A stretch of DNA of 64,000 nt from JABCPO02 sp052174015. GTDB taxonomy: Bacteria; Bacillota; Clostridia; TANB77; CAG-508. Below are positions 52,164 through 60,638 of this stretch, piece after piece. Each line of letters opens with the position of its first letter. Position 1 is the stretch's first letter. The notes below the pieces were generated by a model. That model did no database searches. It worked only from the letters and a program-made list of their open reading frames with translations, and was not told the origin of the DNA. Location of the stretch: NCBI GenBank assembly GCA_052174015.1, contig JBQMXM010000004.1:1-64000 (forward strand). Direction: 5' to 3'. A program made the translations under genes and the position numbers.

Positions 52164-53144
52164 TTAATCTAATATTGTTTTTATGTCATTAATTATATTT
52201 TCTAAAATTTCATCTATTGATTGTGTTGGATTTTTTACAGTTATTCCACTTGCAGACACATGTCCTCCACCACCATATATTTTAGCAATTTCATTTAATT
52301 TAATCTTACATTTTGATGTTTTTCTAAGTGAAAACTTATACCCATCTTCTATTTCTCTTGCAAATATAGCAACTTCTACTCCTTTAATATTTCTAACTTG
52401 TGCAACTATTCTTTCTGTTTCACCAACTTTTGTATCACATGCTTTTTCTTCTTCAAGTGTTATTATTGTACTTGCTATTTTCCCATTATTTGAATATTTA
52501 ATTTTACCAAATGCAATATTCTCTATTTTTAATTGTGAAATAGGTATCTCTCCTTCTATTTTTTCAAATATTTCTGCAATATCTACTCCTTTTAAATATG
52601 CATTTTTAGCAAAAGTAAAACTATCTGCATTTGTACTACTATATTTAAATCCACCTGTATCTGTAATAAGTCCTGTTATTAATGATTGCATAACTTTTGT
52701 GTCTAGTGCGTCTTTAGATACTTCCTTTAATATCTTATATATTATTTGTGTAGCAGATGGAGAATCTTCTTCTACATACATGTTATCCACAAATTGTCCA
52801 CATCTTACATGATGATCTATACATATTTTTTCTGCATTGCTTGATAACAATATATCTACATTTGGAAACCTACTTGCTTCTCCTCCATCTACAAATATTA
52901 TTTGATTAAATTCAGATATTTTTTTTAACATTTCTTCACCATTTAATACAACTACATCTGTTAAAAGAAAATTGAATGTTTCTGGTATATCTTCTAAATA
53001 TACATATGCTTCTTTTCCAATTTTTTTTAAAAATTTAGCTATACCTACAGAACTTCCAATTGCATCTCCGTCTGGTGATATATGTCCAACTACTAAAATT
53101 TTTCTCATATTTTCATTTTTTAATTTACTAACTATATTTTCCAT
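52164..53144 (-). CDS. nrnA: Bifunctional oligoribonuclease/PAP phosphatase NrnA
   Basis: This is a 326-residue DHH/DHHA1 phosphoesterase that degrades short RNAs and dephosphorylates 3'-phosphoadenosine 5'-phosphate. Motifs: GHISPDGDAIGSS (25-35 region), VDGGE, CIDHHV (catalytic DHH), and the C-terminal GGGGHVSASGI. The order nrnA-truB is the common Gram-positive arrangement next to rbfA and infB, which are missing here. The ribosome site is AAAGGGAG. It starts 50 nt after trmL. Confidence 0.95.
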   Translation of the reverse strand: MENIVSKLKNENMRKILVVGHISPDGDAIGSSVGIAKFLKKIGKEAYVYLEDIPETFNFLLTDVVVLNGEEMLKKISEFNQIIFVDGGEASRFPNVDILLSSNAEKICIDHHVRCGQFVDNMYVEEDSPSATQIIYKILKEVSKDALDTKVMQSLITGLITDTGGFKYSSTNADSFTFAKNAYLKGVDIAEIFEKIEGEIPISQLKIENIAFGKIKYSNNGKIASTIITLEEEKACDTKVGETERIVAQVRNIKGVEVAIFAREIEDGYKFSLRKTSKCKIKLNEIAKIYGGGGHVSASGITVKNPTQSIDEILENIINDIKTILD

Positions 53145-53194
53145 ATATTTTTACTCCCTTTTATATAATTTAAATTTAAATTCAAAAATTCAAT

Positions 53195-53716
53195 TTAAAA
53201 ATATTTACTTTTTCCTTCAAGTCCTTTAAAATTATTTTGTCTTAATATCTCATATATAATTATATTAACACTGTTTGCTAAATTAAGTGAACGCAATGTT
53301 TTTTTCATAGGTATTCTAATTGTGTTTTCTAAGTTTTCTTTTAATAACCATTCTGGTAATCCTTTTGTTTCTTTACCAAATAATATGTATATATCTTCTT
53401 TAATATTATTATCAGATAAATTATCATTTTCTATATTTTCAAAATATTCTATATCTGAATAAATATTTTTTGCTTTTGTAGTTGCATAATATGTCCTACA
53501 ATTACCATATTTTTTTAAATATTCTTCTAATGATTCATGATATTCAATATCTAATTTATCCCAATAATCAAGTCCTGCTCTTTTTAACATTTTATCATCT
53601 GTATTAAATCCAAGTGGTTTAACTAAATGTAATTTACAACCTGTTACTGCACAAGTTCTTGATATATTACCTGTATTTGATGGTATTTCTGGTTCTACCA
53701 TTACAATATTTATCAT
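53195..53716 (-). CDS. trmL: tRNA (cytidine34-2'-O)-methyltransferase TrmL
   Basis: This is a roughly 173-residue SPOUT enzyme that methylates the wobble ribose of tRNA-Leu. It has MVEPEIPSNTGNISRTC (motif 1), LHLVKPLGF, LFGKETKGLPEWLL (motif 2) and IPMKKTLRSLNLANSVNIIIYE (motif 3, given here in part by position). The frame extends to 53773, but GGAAGG sits just before the ATG at 53716 (MINIVMVEP) and the longer form would include the rlmB terminator, so I use 53716. Confidence 0.93.
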   Translation of the reverse strand: MINIVMVEPEIPSNTGNISRTCAVTGCKLHLVKPLGFNTDDKMLKRAGLDYWDKLDIEYHESLEEYLKKYGNCRTYYATTKAKNIYSDIEYFENIENDNLSDNNIKEDIYILFGKETKGLPEWLLKENLENTIRIPMKKTLRSLNLANSVNIIIYEILRQNNFKGLEGKSKYF

Positions 53717-53750
53717 ATTTACCTTCCATTTCTTAAAAAATATTTTATTT

Positions 53751-53786
53751 AAAAAAGCAAACAAAATATGCAATCTGTTTGCTTTT
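53751..53786 (-). terminator. Terminator after rlmB
   Basis: Minus strand AAAAGCAAAC, a 14-nt loop, GTTTGCTTTTTT, starting 3 nt after the rlmB stop. Confidence 0.9.
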
Positions 53787-53788
53787 AA

Positions 53789-54559
53789 TTATGTATTCAT
53801 ATTTTGCCTTATAGTTTCATATATTAATATTCCTGCAGATACTGAAGCATTTAATGATTGTACTTTTCCAATCATAGGTATTTTAACTAAAAAATCACAA
53901 TTTTTTAAAACTAATGGTGATATTCCTTTTTCTTCATTACCTATTACTATACAAATATCTCCTTTTAAATCACATTTATTATATGTTATACTACCTTCTA
54001 AACTTGTTCCAACTACCCACATTCCATATTTTTTACATGTATTTACTGCATCTTTAATATTAGATACTCGTATGATTGGTATATGTGCAACTGCTCCTGC
54101 AGATGTCTTATATACAATTTTAGTAACTTGTGCTGCGTTTCTTTTTGGAATAACAACACCTATAAATCCTGCTGCTTCTGCTGTCCTAATAATTGCTCCT
54201 AAATTATGTACATCTTCTATTTTATCTAAAATTACTATATGCTTATTTTTTTTATATTTAGAATTTTGTAATACTTCTTCTAAATCATAATACTTATATT
54301 CTGAAATATTTGCAATTATACCTTGGTGTCCTAATGTAATTTTATCTAATCTTTGTTTATCTACTAAATCAAACATTATATTATTTGTTTTTAATATTCT
54401 AATATATTTATCTAAATCTGATTTTTTTAAATCTTTTTGTAATAACACCCTATTTACTTCAACATTACTATCTAATAGTTCTTCTATAGTATTTTTACCA
54501 TATACATAATTTGATAAATCTATTTTATTATTTATACTATTCATATTGTTTTTACCCAT
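53789..54559 (-). CDS. rlmB: 23S rRNA (guanosine2251-2'-O)-methyltransferase, RlmB/TrmH type
   Basis: This is a 256-residue SPOUT methyltransferase with the small N-terminal substrate-binding domain of RlmB (VYGKNTIEELLDS). The knot carries DKIEDVHNLGAIIRTAEAAG (motif 1, in part), IVIGNEEKGISPLV (motif 2) and IPMIGKVQSLNASVSAGIL (motif 3). RlmB, TrmH and YacO-type members overlap, so the target site is inferred. It lies 3 nt after trpS. Confidence 0.9.
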   Translation of the reverse strand: MGKNNMNSINNKIDLSNYVYGKNTIEELLDSNVEVNRVLLQKDLKKSDLDKYIRILKTNNIMFDLVDKQRLDKITLGHQGIIANISEYKYYDLEEVLQNSKYKKNKHIVILDKIEDVHNLGAIIRTAEAAGFIGVVIPKRNAAQVTKIVYKTSAGAVAHIPIIRVSNIKDAVNTCKKYGMWVVGTSLEGSITYNKCDLKGDICIVIGNEEKGISPLVLKNCDFLVKIPMIGKVQSLNASVSAGILIYETIRQNMNT

Positions 54560-54562
54560 ATT

Positions 54563-55558
54563 TTATCTTGTAAGCCCCATTTTCTTTTTCATATCTTCAA
54601 ATTTTGCTTTAGCTATTTTTTGAGTATGTATTCTTCCTTTTTCTAATATCTCATCTAATTCTTCACTATTAATTAATTCATAATATCTTTTTTGTATTCT
54701 ACTTAGTTCTATAGAAACAACTTCTGCTACCGCTTCTTTAAACTCCTTATATGTACTGTCTTTAAAAGTTTCTTCTGCTTCTTGCATACTTACACCTTTT
54801 AATGCAATATATATATTTAATAGATTAGATATTCCTGGTTTGTTTTCTTCATCAAAATATACTTTCATCTCTGAATCTGTTTCTGCTTTAAGTATTTTTT
54901 TCTTAACTGTATCTATATCATCTAATATCCTAATAACACTATTTGGATTATCACTTGATTTACTCATTTTCTTAGTTGGATTTTGTAAATCCATAATTTT
55001 AGTTCCTTCTTTAGTTATTAATACATCAGGAATATTAAATGTATTTCCATACAACTTATTAAATCTTAATGCAATATCACGTGTTAATTCAACATGTTGT
55101 TTTTGATCTACTCCTACTGGAATAATATCTGCATCATATATTAAAATATCTGAAGCCATTAATACTGGATATGTGAATAATCCTGCAGAAAAGTTAGCAT
55201 TTTTTTGACTTTTTTCTTTAAATTGTATCATACGTGATAATTCACCAAAATATGTTGTACATTCAAGTAACCATGAAACATTTGTGTGATATTCATTTTC
55301 TGATTGAAGGAAAATAATATTCTTAGTTGAATCTACTCCTGCTGCTAAATATATTGCAAGTAATTTACGAATATTTTCCTTTAATACTTTTGGATCTTGC
55401 TTTATAGTTATTGCATGCATATCTGCAATAAATAGGTATGAATTTTCATATTTATCTTGATTTTCAATAACCTGTTTTATAGCTCCTACATAATTTCCAA
55501 GAGTTATTTCTCCTGTTGGTTGTAATCCTGTTAATATTGTCTTGTTTATTTTTTCCAT
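54563..55558 (-). CDS. trpS: Tryptophanyl-tRNA synthetase
   Basis: This is a 331-residue class I synthetase with TGLQPTGEITLGNYVGA (TLGN replaces HIGH, as usual for TrpRS), GVDQKQHVELTRDIA and KKMSKSSDNP (KMSKS). The length is standard. It has its own sigma-A promoter (55588-55616) and an AGAGGTG ribosome site. No T-box is seen in the short leader. It heads a minus-strand run that continues through rlmB. Confidence 0.97.
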   Translation of the reverse strand: MEKINKTILTGLQPTGEITLGNYVGAIKQVIENQDKYENSYLFIADMHAITIKQDPKVLKENIRKLLAIYLAAGVDSTKNIIFLQSENEYHTNVSWLLECTTYFGELSRMIQFKEKSQKNANFSAGLFTYPVLMASDILIYDADIIPVGVDQKQHVELTRDIALRFNKLYGNTFNIPDVLITKEGTKIMDLQNPTKKMSKSSDNPNSVIRILDDIDTVKKKILKAETDSEMKVYFDEENKPGISNLLNIYIALKGVSMQEAEETFKDSTYKEFKEAVAEVVSIELSRIQKRYYELINSEELDEILEKGRIHTQKIAKAKFEDMKKKMGLTR

Positions 55559-55587
55559 GTTTCACCTCTTACTTTTAATATATAATT

Positions 55588-55616
55588 ATTATACATTTTT
55601 TATGTGTATTTTACAA
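55588..55616 (-). promoter_or_regulatory. Promoter of trpS
   Basis: Minus strand TTGTAA (55611-55616), 17-bp spacer, TATAAT (55588-55593), about 30 nt before the start codon. Confidence 0.8.
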
Positions 55617-55659
55617 TAAAAATCAATAAAGTTATACAATTTTTTAACTATTACAAAAC

Positions 55660-55688
55660 TTGATATAATTTACATAATATTGTATAAT
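55660..55688 (+). promoter_or_regulatory. Promoter of the plus-strand gene at 55748
   Basis: TTGATA (55660-55665), 17-bp spacer, TATAAT (55683-55688). It diverges from the trpS promoter 44 bp away. Confidence 0.85.
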
Positions 55689-55747
55689 ATTAATAGTTTA
55701 AAAATTAGATAATACAATAAATAATTATTTTTTGTAGGAGGTTTAAC

Positions 55748-56095
55748 ATGAGTAATAAAGTTGGGGTTATTGGTAGTAATAATTGTAAAAATGACTTACT
55801 AATGTATTTAATCAATGAAAAGGGAGTTCAAGATCTTGTACTATTTGGATATCAAGATTTTGAACACAATTCAATATCATTTCTTAAATTAGATGATAGC
55901 TTATTATCAAATGATATTGATACAGCATTATCATATTTAAGACATTGCAAACAAATCTATCTTATTGCAGGAGAATATCCTTTAGAGATAATATGCAAAA
56001 TCATAGAGTTTGCAAATACTAATGATGATATTCATTCATTCATTCTAAACAAGGTAAGATACAATAACAATGAATATGTAATGATATCTAAATAA
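55748..56095 (+). CDS. Small cytoplasmic hypothetical protein, only plus-strand gene
   Basis: This is a 115-residue protein that I do not recognise. It begins with a Gly-rich, nucleotide-fold-like strand (NKVGVIGSNNCKND) and has several alternating strands and helices (YLINEKGVQDLVLFGY, KQIYLIAGEYPLEIICKIIEFA). It could be a short alpha/beta Rossmann-like fold, but no catalytic motif is visible. Translation is well supported by AGGAGG 7 nt before ATG. It has a strong promoter and a strong terminator of its own, so it is a true single-gene unit on the opposite strand to all the others. Confidence 0.75.
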   Translation: MSNKVGVIGSNNCKNDLLMYLINEKGVQDLVLFGYQDFEHNSISFLKLDDSLLSNDIDTALSYLRHCKQIYLIAGEYPLEIICKIIEFANTNDDIHSFILNKVRYNNNEYVMISK

Positions 56096-56119
56096 AAAGG
56101 AGCATATTGCTCCTTTTTT
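56094..56119. terminator. Bidirectional terminator
   Basis: The palindrome AAAAAGGAGCA/TGCTCCTTTTTT overlaps the plus-strand stop. It has T-runs in both directions, so it can also end the pilin-like gene at 56217. Confidence 0.92.
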
Positions 56120-56216
56120 CATTTACTTTTGTTTTTTACTTTTATTTTTTAACTTTTTTATATACTTTCTTATTTTAGTATTTATTCATTTTATATTATA
56201 TTATCCTAATATTATA

Positions 56217-57581
56217 CTAGTCTTTTATCTTCCACTCTCCATCACTTACTTTTTCTAGCATACTTCCGTCTAAATATACTACAGGTCTTAAGAATCGTGC
56301 GACACGTATGTCCTGAAAAAGAGAATTAGCATAAGTACTAAATATAGTACTATTATTGATATTTCTTCCACCAACAGCATAAAGATTAAAAAACGCAGTA
56401 TTAGAGTTTGCACCTACAAAGCGAGAACAAATCCAATACCAATCACTTTTAAATATATGATTTTTTAATTTTTCCTTATTTGCTTTTACCTTTGAATCTA
56501 CTACTAATTCTTTATCATATTCTCCATTTGTATCTGCATGTATGTCATAATGTTCATTATCAAAACTTCGTTTAGTTATACTAATAGCATTTTCAATAAA
56601 ACTATTTATTGTTGGATAATACACTTTTTTACTTGTATATGCCGGGTCTTTGTAATGGTGTTCATCATCAAAATAATTCTTTTCATCATCTGTAAAATCT
56701 GTATGTTCTTCCCCTTTCATTATTTTAACTACATCTTCCATTATAATACTTCTTGCCCCAGAATTATTTAATGTTCTTGTTTTAGCTTCTCCTATATACT
56801 TATTACCTACTTGATATGTTGTATTAGTAGGTACTGCTCCTTTACCATGTCCATATATACTACAAGCTTTATGTAATTCTTCTTCTGCATATAACCAACC
56901 TATTCCACCATGTAATGTAAAAATATTATTATCTCCACCTACTACATCACCTAATGGTTCTTTACTCATTACTTTTATTTGATTATTTGCAGTAGATATA
57001 ACTACCCACTTGTTATTATTCGCTTTTGCAGTTACTGTTTGCACGCCATATCCATTACCACATATTTTAGCAGTTCCTTTTTGTGAAGTATATGTCAGTT
57101 TAGATTGTTCACTTACTCCTTTTGTTGGGTCATAAGTTATTATGTCTCCAACTTGTATTCCTGATTCTGATGATTGATTTTGCACTATTAATTTTCTTTC
57201 TATTCTACCATCATCTATTTCATACTCTACTGTATATCCATTGTTTTTTGTTTTAAATTTTAGTAATTTTCCATTTTCTTCTACATTTATTTCTCCTTCT
57301 AAACCTATACCTTGTTTATCTAATTCATCTTTAAAAGTAACTTTATTAAATTTTCCATCTTTATTTGTAAAACTTGCACTATATGCTGTCATTATTCTGT
57401 CTTTTTCTTGTGCTATTTCTTGCTCTTGCTTACTTTCTCTTGACTTAAATATTAATCCATTTTGCCCAAGTGCTAAACTAAGTGCTACTCCTGCAAGTAT
57501 TAGTAATACTATTATTGTAAGTACTAATGCAATTAATGTTATACCATTATTTTTGTTTGTATTTTTCTTACATTTTTTCAT
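56217..57581 (-). CDS. Pilin-like surface protein with variable C-terminal module (paralogue 2)
   Basis: This is a roughly 454-residue paralogue of the genes at 8206 and 57809. The frame opens at 57635, but AAAGGGG precedes the ATG at 57581, giving MKKCKKN and the pilin-like helix NGITLIALVLTIIVLLILAG. The shared body follows (VGDIITYDPTKGV, SKLTYTSQKGTAK, GGIGWLYAEEELHKACS, GARSIIMEDVVKIMKGEEH). After YYWICSR the sequence differs from its tandem neighbour until FLRPVVYLDG. In that stretch Arg is CGC, CGT or CGA. It is a tandem duplicate of 57809, including the leader (57569-57674 versus 59161-59268). Function unknown. Confidence 0.78.
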   Translation of the reverse strand: MKKCKKNTNKNNGITLIALVLTIIVLLILAGVALSLALGQNGLIFKSRESKQEQEIAQEKDRIMTAYSASFTNKDGKFNKVTFKDELDKQGIGLEGEINVEENGKLLKFKTKNNGYTVEYEIDDGRIERKLIVQNQSSESGIQVGDIITYDPTKGVSEQSKLTYTSQKGTAKICGNGYGVQTVTAKANNNKWVVISTANNQIKVMSKEPLGDVVGGDNNIFTLHGGIGWLYAEEELHKACSIYGHGKGAVPTNTTYQVGNKYIGEAKTRTLNNSGARSIIMEDVVKIMKGEEHTDFTDDEKNYFDDEHHYKDPAYTSKKVYYPTINSFIENAISITKRSFDNEHYDIHADTNGEYDKELVVDSKVKANKEKLKNHIFKSDWYWICSRFVGANSNTAFFNLYAVGGRNINNSTIFSTYANSLFQDIRVARFLRPVVYLDGSMLEKVSDGEWKIKD

Positions 57582-57674
57582 TTGTAATCCCCTTTCAATA
57601 TAATTAATGGTATCAATATATTTTTTAGATATCAATATTTATATTATATATTATTATCTTTTTAGAAAAATGTA
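57569..57674. repeat. Duplicated leader, copy 1
   Basis: The start codon, ribosome site and leader of the 56217 gene are nearly identical to 59161-59268, including the direct repeat ATATCAATA. This marks a recent tandem duplication or gene conversion. Confidence 0.85.
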
Positions 57675-57704
57675 ACACAAATATAATAATAACAGAAACA
57701 TAAT

Positions 57705-57741
57705 AAAACTCATATCAATTATTAAATTGTTATGAGTTTTT
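57705..57741 (-). terminator. Terminator after paralogue 3
   Basis: Minus strand AAAAACTCATAACAATTT, then AATTGATATGAGTTTT. A second copy with a perfect stem is at 59280-59316. Confidence 0.85.
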
Positions 57742-57808
57742 ACCTTTTATTTTAATTTTTTATATACTTTTTTATTTTAATATTTATTCATTTTATTATT
57801 ATATTATA

Positions 57809-59173
57809 CTAGTCTTTTATCTTCCATTTTCCTTCACCTGTTTTTTCTAGCATACTTGGATTTAAATATACTACTGGTCTCAATAATGCATTAGCAGATG
57901 CTATTGGAGAATCAGAACCATAATCACCAATATAAACCATATTGCCATTGATATAGCTTGAATTCACAGCACGTATATAAAAATATACATCACCTGTGTT
58001 ATAATTAAGCGGAGTACGAGAACTAATATAATAATTATACATATTATATATATGATTCTTTAACTTTTCCTTATTTTGTTTAATTTTTGAATCTGTTACC
58101 AATTCTTTATCATAATTTGCTAGATCTATATGATACCATTTATTATCAAATATTTTCTTAATTCTACTACTTCCAACTAGTTCCGTGCTACTTACTGTTG
58201 GATAAAATACCTCTCGGCTTTTTTTAGCTGGATCCATATATTCAGAATAGAATCCTTTCTTTTCTTCATCTGTAAAGTCTGTATGTTCTTCCCCCTTCAT
58301 TATTTTAACTATATCTTCCATTGTCATACTTCTTGCACCAGAACCTGTTAATGTTCTTGATTGTGCTTCTCCTGTTTCCTCATTACCTACTTTATATGTT
58401 GTGTTTGTTTTTATTGTTCCTTTTCCATGTCCATATACGCTACACGCTTTATGTAATTCTTCTTCTGCATATAACCACCCTATTCCTCCTTTAAATGAGA
58501 ATTGATTATTATTTCCACCTGAGACTTCACCTATAGGTTCTTTTATCATTACTTTTATTTGATTATTTGCAGTAGATAATACTATCCATTCATTTTGATT
58601 TTCTTTAGCTTTTACTGTTTGTTCTCCATATCCATTACCACCTGTACTTGGTGTTCCTAATTGGCTTTTGTATGTAAGCTTAGATTGGTCAGTAACACCT
58701 TTTGTCGGGTCATAAGTTATTATGTCTCCAACTTGTATTCCTAATTCTGCCGAATGATTTTGCCCTATTGATTTTCTTTTTAGTATACCCTTATCTATTT
58801 CATATTCTACTGTATATCCTGTGTGGTTTGTTACAAGTTCTATTTTAAGTGGATTATCAGATATTGTTTTTAATTTATCCTTATCAAAATTTACTCCCGA
58901 TTTTCTTAATTCTTGTTCAAAGGTACCTTTTTCAAATTTTCCTTTATCTTTTGCAAAACTTGCTCCATATGCTGTCATTATTCTGTCTTTTTCTTGTGCT
59001 ATCTCTTGCTCTTGCTGACTTTCTCTTGACTTAAAAATTAATCCATTTTGCCCAAGTGCTAAACTAAGTGCTACTCCTGCAAGTATAAGTAGTACTATTA
59101 TAGTAAGTACTAACGCAATTAATGTTATACCATTATTTTTATTATTATTTTGCTTTTTATTACATTTTTTCAT
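57809..59173 (-). CDS. Pilin-like surface protein with variable C-terminal module (paralogue 3)
   Basis: This is a roughly 454-residue protein starting at the ATG at 59173 (AAAGGGG ribosome site). It has the pilin-like helix NGITLIALVLTIIVLLILAG, almost identical to paralogue 2 through RIMTAY. The middle diverges moderately, the GGIGWLYAEEELHKACS and GARSMTMEDIVKIMKGEEH blocks are conserved, and the last about 60 residues before LLRPVVYLN are unlike either paralogue and of slightly different length. Arg there is CGT. It lies upstream of paralogue 2 and downstream of the 59366 gene, with terminators on both sides. Confidence 0.78.
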   Translation of the reverse strand: MKKCNKKQNNNKNNGITLIALVLTIIVLLILAGVALSLALGQNGLIFKSRESQQEQEIAQEKDRIMTAYGASFAKDKGKFEKGTFEQELRKSGVNFDKDKLKTISDNPLKIELVTNHTGYTVEYEIDKGILKRKSIGQNHSAELGIQVGDIITYDPTKGVTDQSKLTYKSQLGTPSTGGNGYGEQTVKAKENQNEWIVLSTANNQIKVMIKEPIGEVSGGNNNQFSFKGGIGWLYAEEELHKACSVYGHGKGTIKTNTTYKVGNEETGEAQSRTLTGSGARSMTMEDIVKIMKGEEHTDFTDEEKKGFYSEYMDPAKKSREVFYPTVSSTELVGSSRIKKIFDNKWYHIDLANYDKELVTDSKIKQNKEKLKNHIYNMYNYYISSRTPLNYNTGDVYFYIRAVNSSYINGNMVYIGDYGSDSPIASANALLRPVVYLNPSMLEKTGEGKWKIKD

Positions 59174-59268
59174 TTGTAATCCCCTTTCAATATAATTAAT
59201 GGTATCAATATATTTTTTAGATATCAATATTTGTATTATATATTATTATTTTTTTAGAAAATTGTAAT
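59161..59268. repeat. Duplicated leader, copy 2
   Basis: Partner of 57569-57674, carrying the same ribosome site and start. Confidence 0.85.
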
Positions 59269-59279
59269 AGAAATATAAT

Positions 59280-59316
59280 AAAACTCATAACAATTATTAA
59301 ATTGTTATGAGTTTTT
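59280..59316 (-). terminator. Terminator after the 59366 gene
   Basis: A perfect stem AAAACTCATAACAATT/AATTGTTATGAGTTTT followed by T, 49 nt past the stop. It is homologous to 57705-57741. Confidence 0.9.
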
Positions 59317-59365
59317 ACTTTTTATTTAATTTTTTAATTTTATAATATATTTCATATTTTAATAT

Positions 59366-60523
59366 CTATTTAACTAAATTAGTTACTTCTTTGTATAAGC
59401 TTGTATTTTGTAATCTTTTTCCTACTACATCTAATAATATTGATAAATCTTGTGGTTTACTTATTTTTTTAGCTTTTGATTTATCTGCAGTTATTTCTGC
59501 TACATTTCCTTTAACATTATATTTTGTTTTTGACTCTATTACTATATTTATAAAATCTGAATTAAGGTTTATATTTAATCCTTTAATCCTATTTTTAAAG
59601 TCTAATTTTGCTTTCATTTCTATATCTACTGTAGGTAATGTATCTACTTTTTTATCTATTTTTTCTTTGTCTTTTTTCTTTTGTTCTGCAGTTCTTGGTT
59701 TTACATTTATTTCATTAACTCTTTTTTTAGCGTCTTCAATTCCTTTTTTAACTTGAGCTTCATTTAATTCAAAGAAATCATAATCCTTATTTGCTTGTAC
59801 TTTTTCTAATAGTCGTATATATGTTCTTATAACATCTTTTTGTAATTCATTATTATCTTTAGCTTCGTTTTCTAAATCTAATCCTATTTTCATTAAATCT
59901 CTTAAACTTGAATTAAATTTAATTTCATTTAATGTTGAACCTTTAAATTTCTTTTCTAATTCTAATGATATTTTTTTAATTTCTTTATGTTTTTTTGACA
60001 TCTTGTTAATATCTTGATTGATTATATCAATATATGGTACTATTTTTTGTATATCTTGTTTTTGAAGTACTTTTGAAATATCTGTAATATATGTTAAATT
60101 ACTATCTCCATATAGTCTTAATAATCCTTCTTTTTCTTTTAAATTAGCATAATGTTCTACTTTTAATAATTGTTCATTTTCTTTTTTTACATCTAAACTA
60201 ACACTATTTTTATCATTTTTTTGCATTATTTTAGTATTTATAGTAAGTTTGTTAATTATATCATCAATTGGTTTTGCTTGTGTTTCTGGTAACCCTAAAA
60301 CTTTTTCAATTTTAGCATCATATACTTTTAATGTTGTTTCTGTTTCTAATGTTTCTGACTTTCCTGTTTCAACTAAGATAGTTGATATTTTTTTGATAGG
60401 TGACATAAATAATAGTTTTGTTTTTCTATATGTTAAAGCAAATGCCGCTATTAATATAACTAATATTATTGTTACTATAGTTATTATTTTCTTATTATTT
60501 TTTAATTTTTCTTTTAATGCCAT
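59366..60523 (-). CDS. Membrane-anchored extracellular protein, unknown function
   Basis: This 385-residue protein has a basic start, one membrane helix (about 13-31) and a large Lys/Glu/Asp-rich extracellular part with alternating strands and helices (for example ETETTLKVYDAKIEKVLG, DLDVKK-like charged runs). A coiled-coil segment lies at about 205-275. I do not recognise a named domain. It resembles clostridial single-pass proteins next to surface or pilin-like genes. AGGAGG sets the start. It lies 192 nt before paralogue 3, with a terminator between. Confidence 0.6.
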   Translation of the reverse strand: MALKEKLKNNKKIITIVTIILVILIAAFALTYRKTKLLFMSPIKKISTILVETGKSETLETETTLKVYDAKIEKVLGLPETQAKPIDDIINKLTINTKIMQKNDKNSVSLDVKKENEQLLKVEHYANLKEKEGLLRLYGDSNLTYITDISKVLQKQDIQKIVPYIDIINQDINKMSKKHKEIKKISLELEKKFKGSTLNEIKFNSSLRDLMKIGLDLENEAKDNNELQKDVIRTYIRLLEKVQANKDYDFFELNEAQVKKGIEDAKKRVNEINVKPRTAEQKKKDKEKIDKKVDTLPTVDIEMKAKLDFKNRIKGLNINLNSDFINIVIESKTKYNVKGNVAEITADKSKAKKISKPQDLSILLDVVGKRLQNTSLYKEVTNLVK

Positions 60524-60638
60524 ATTACACCTCCTAATTTATTGTATATTTTAATTATATATTTTAATTATTAATATATCAATCTTTTAACTCAATATTT
60601 CATACAAATAATATTTAATGCTTTTATCTATTATTATT

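Noticed and set aside
8206..59173. A full diversity-generating retroelement in this window
   Set aside because: No reverse transcriptase, accessory gene or template repeat is recognisable between the variable genes; any such machinery must lie elsewhere.
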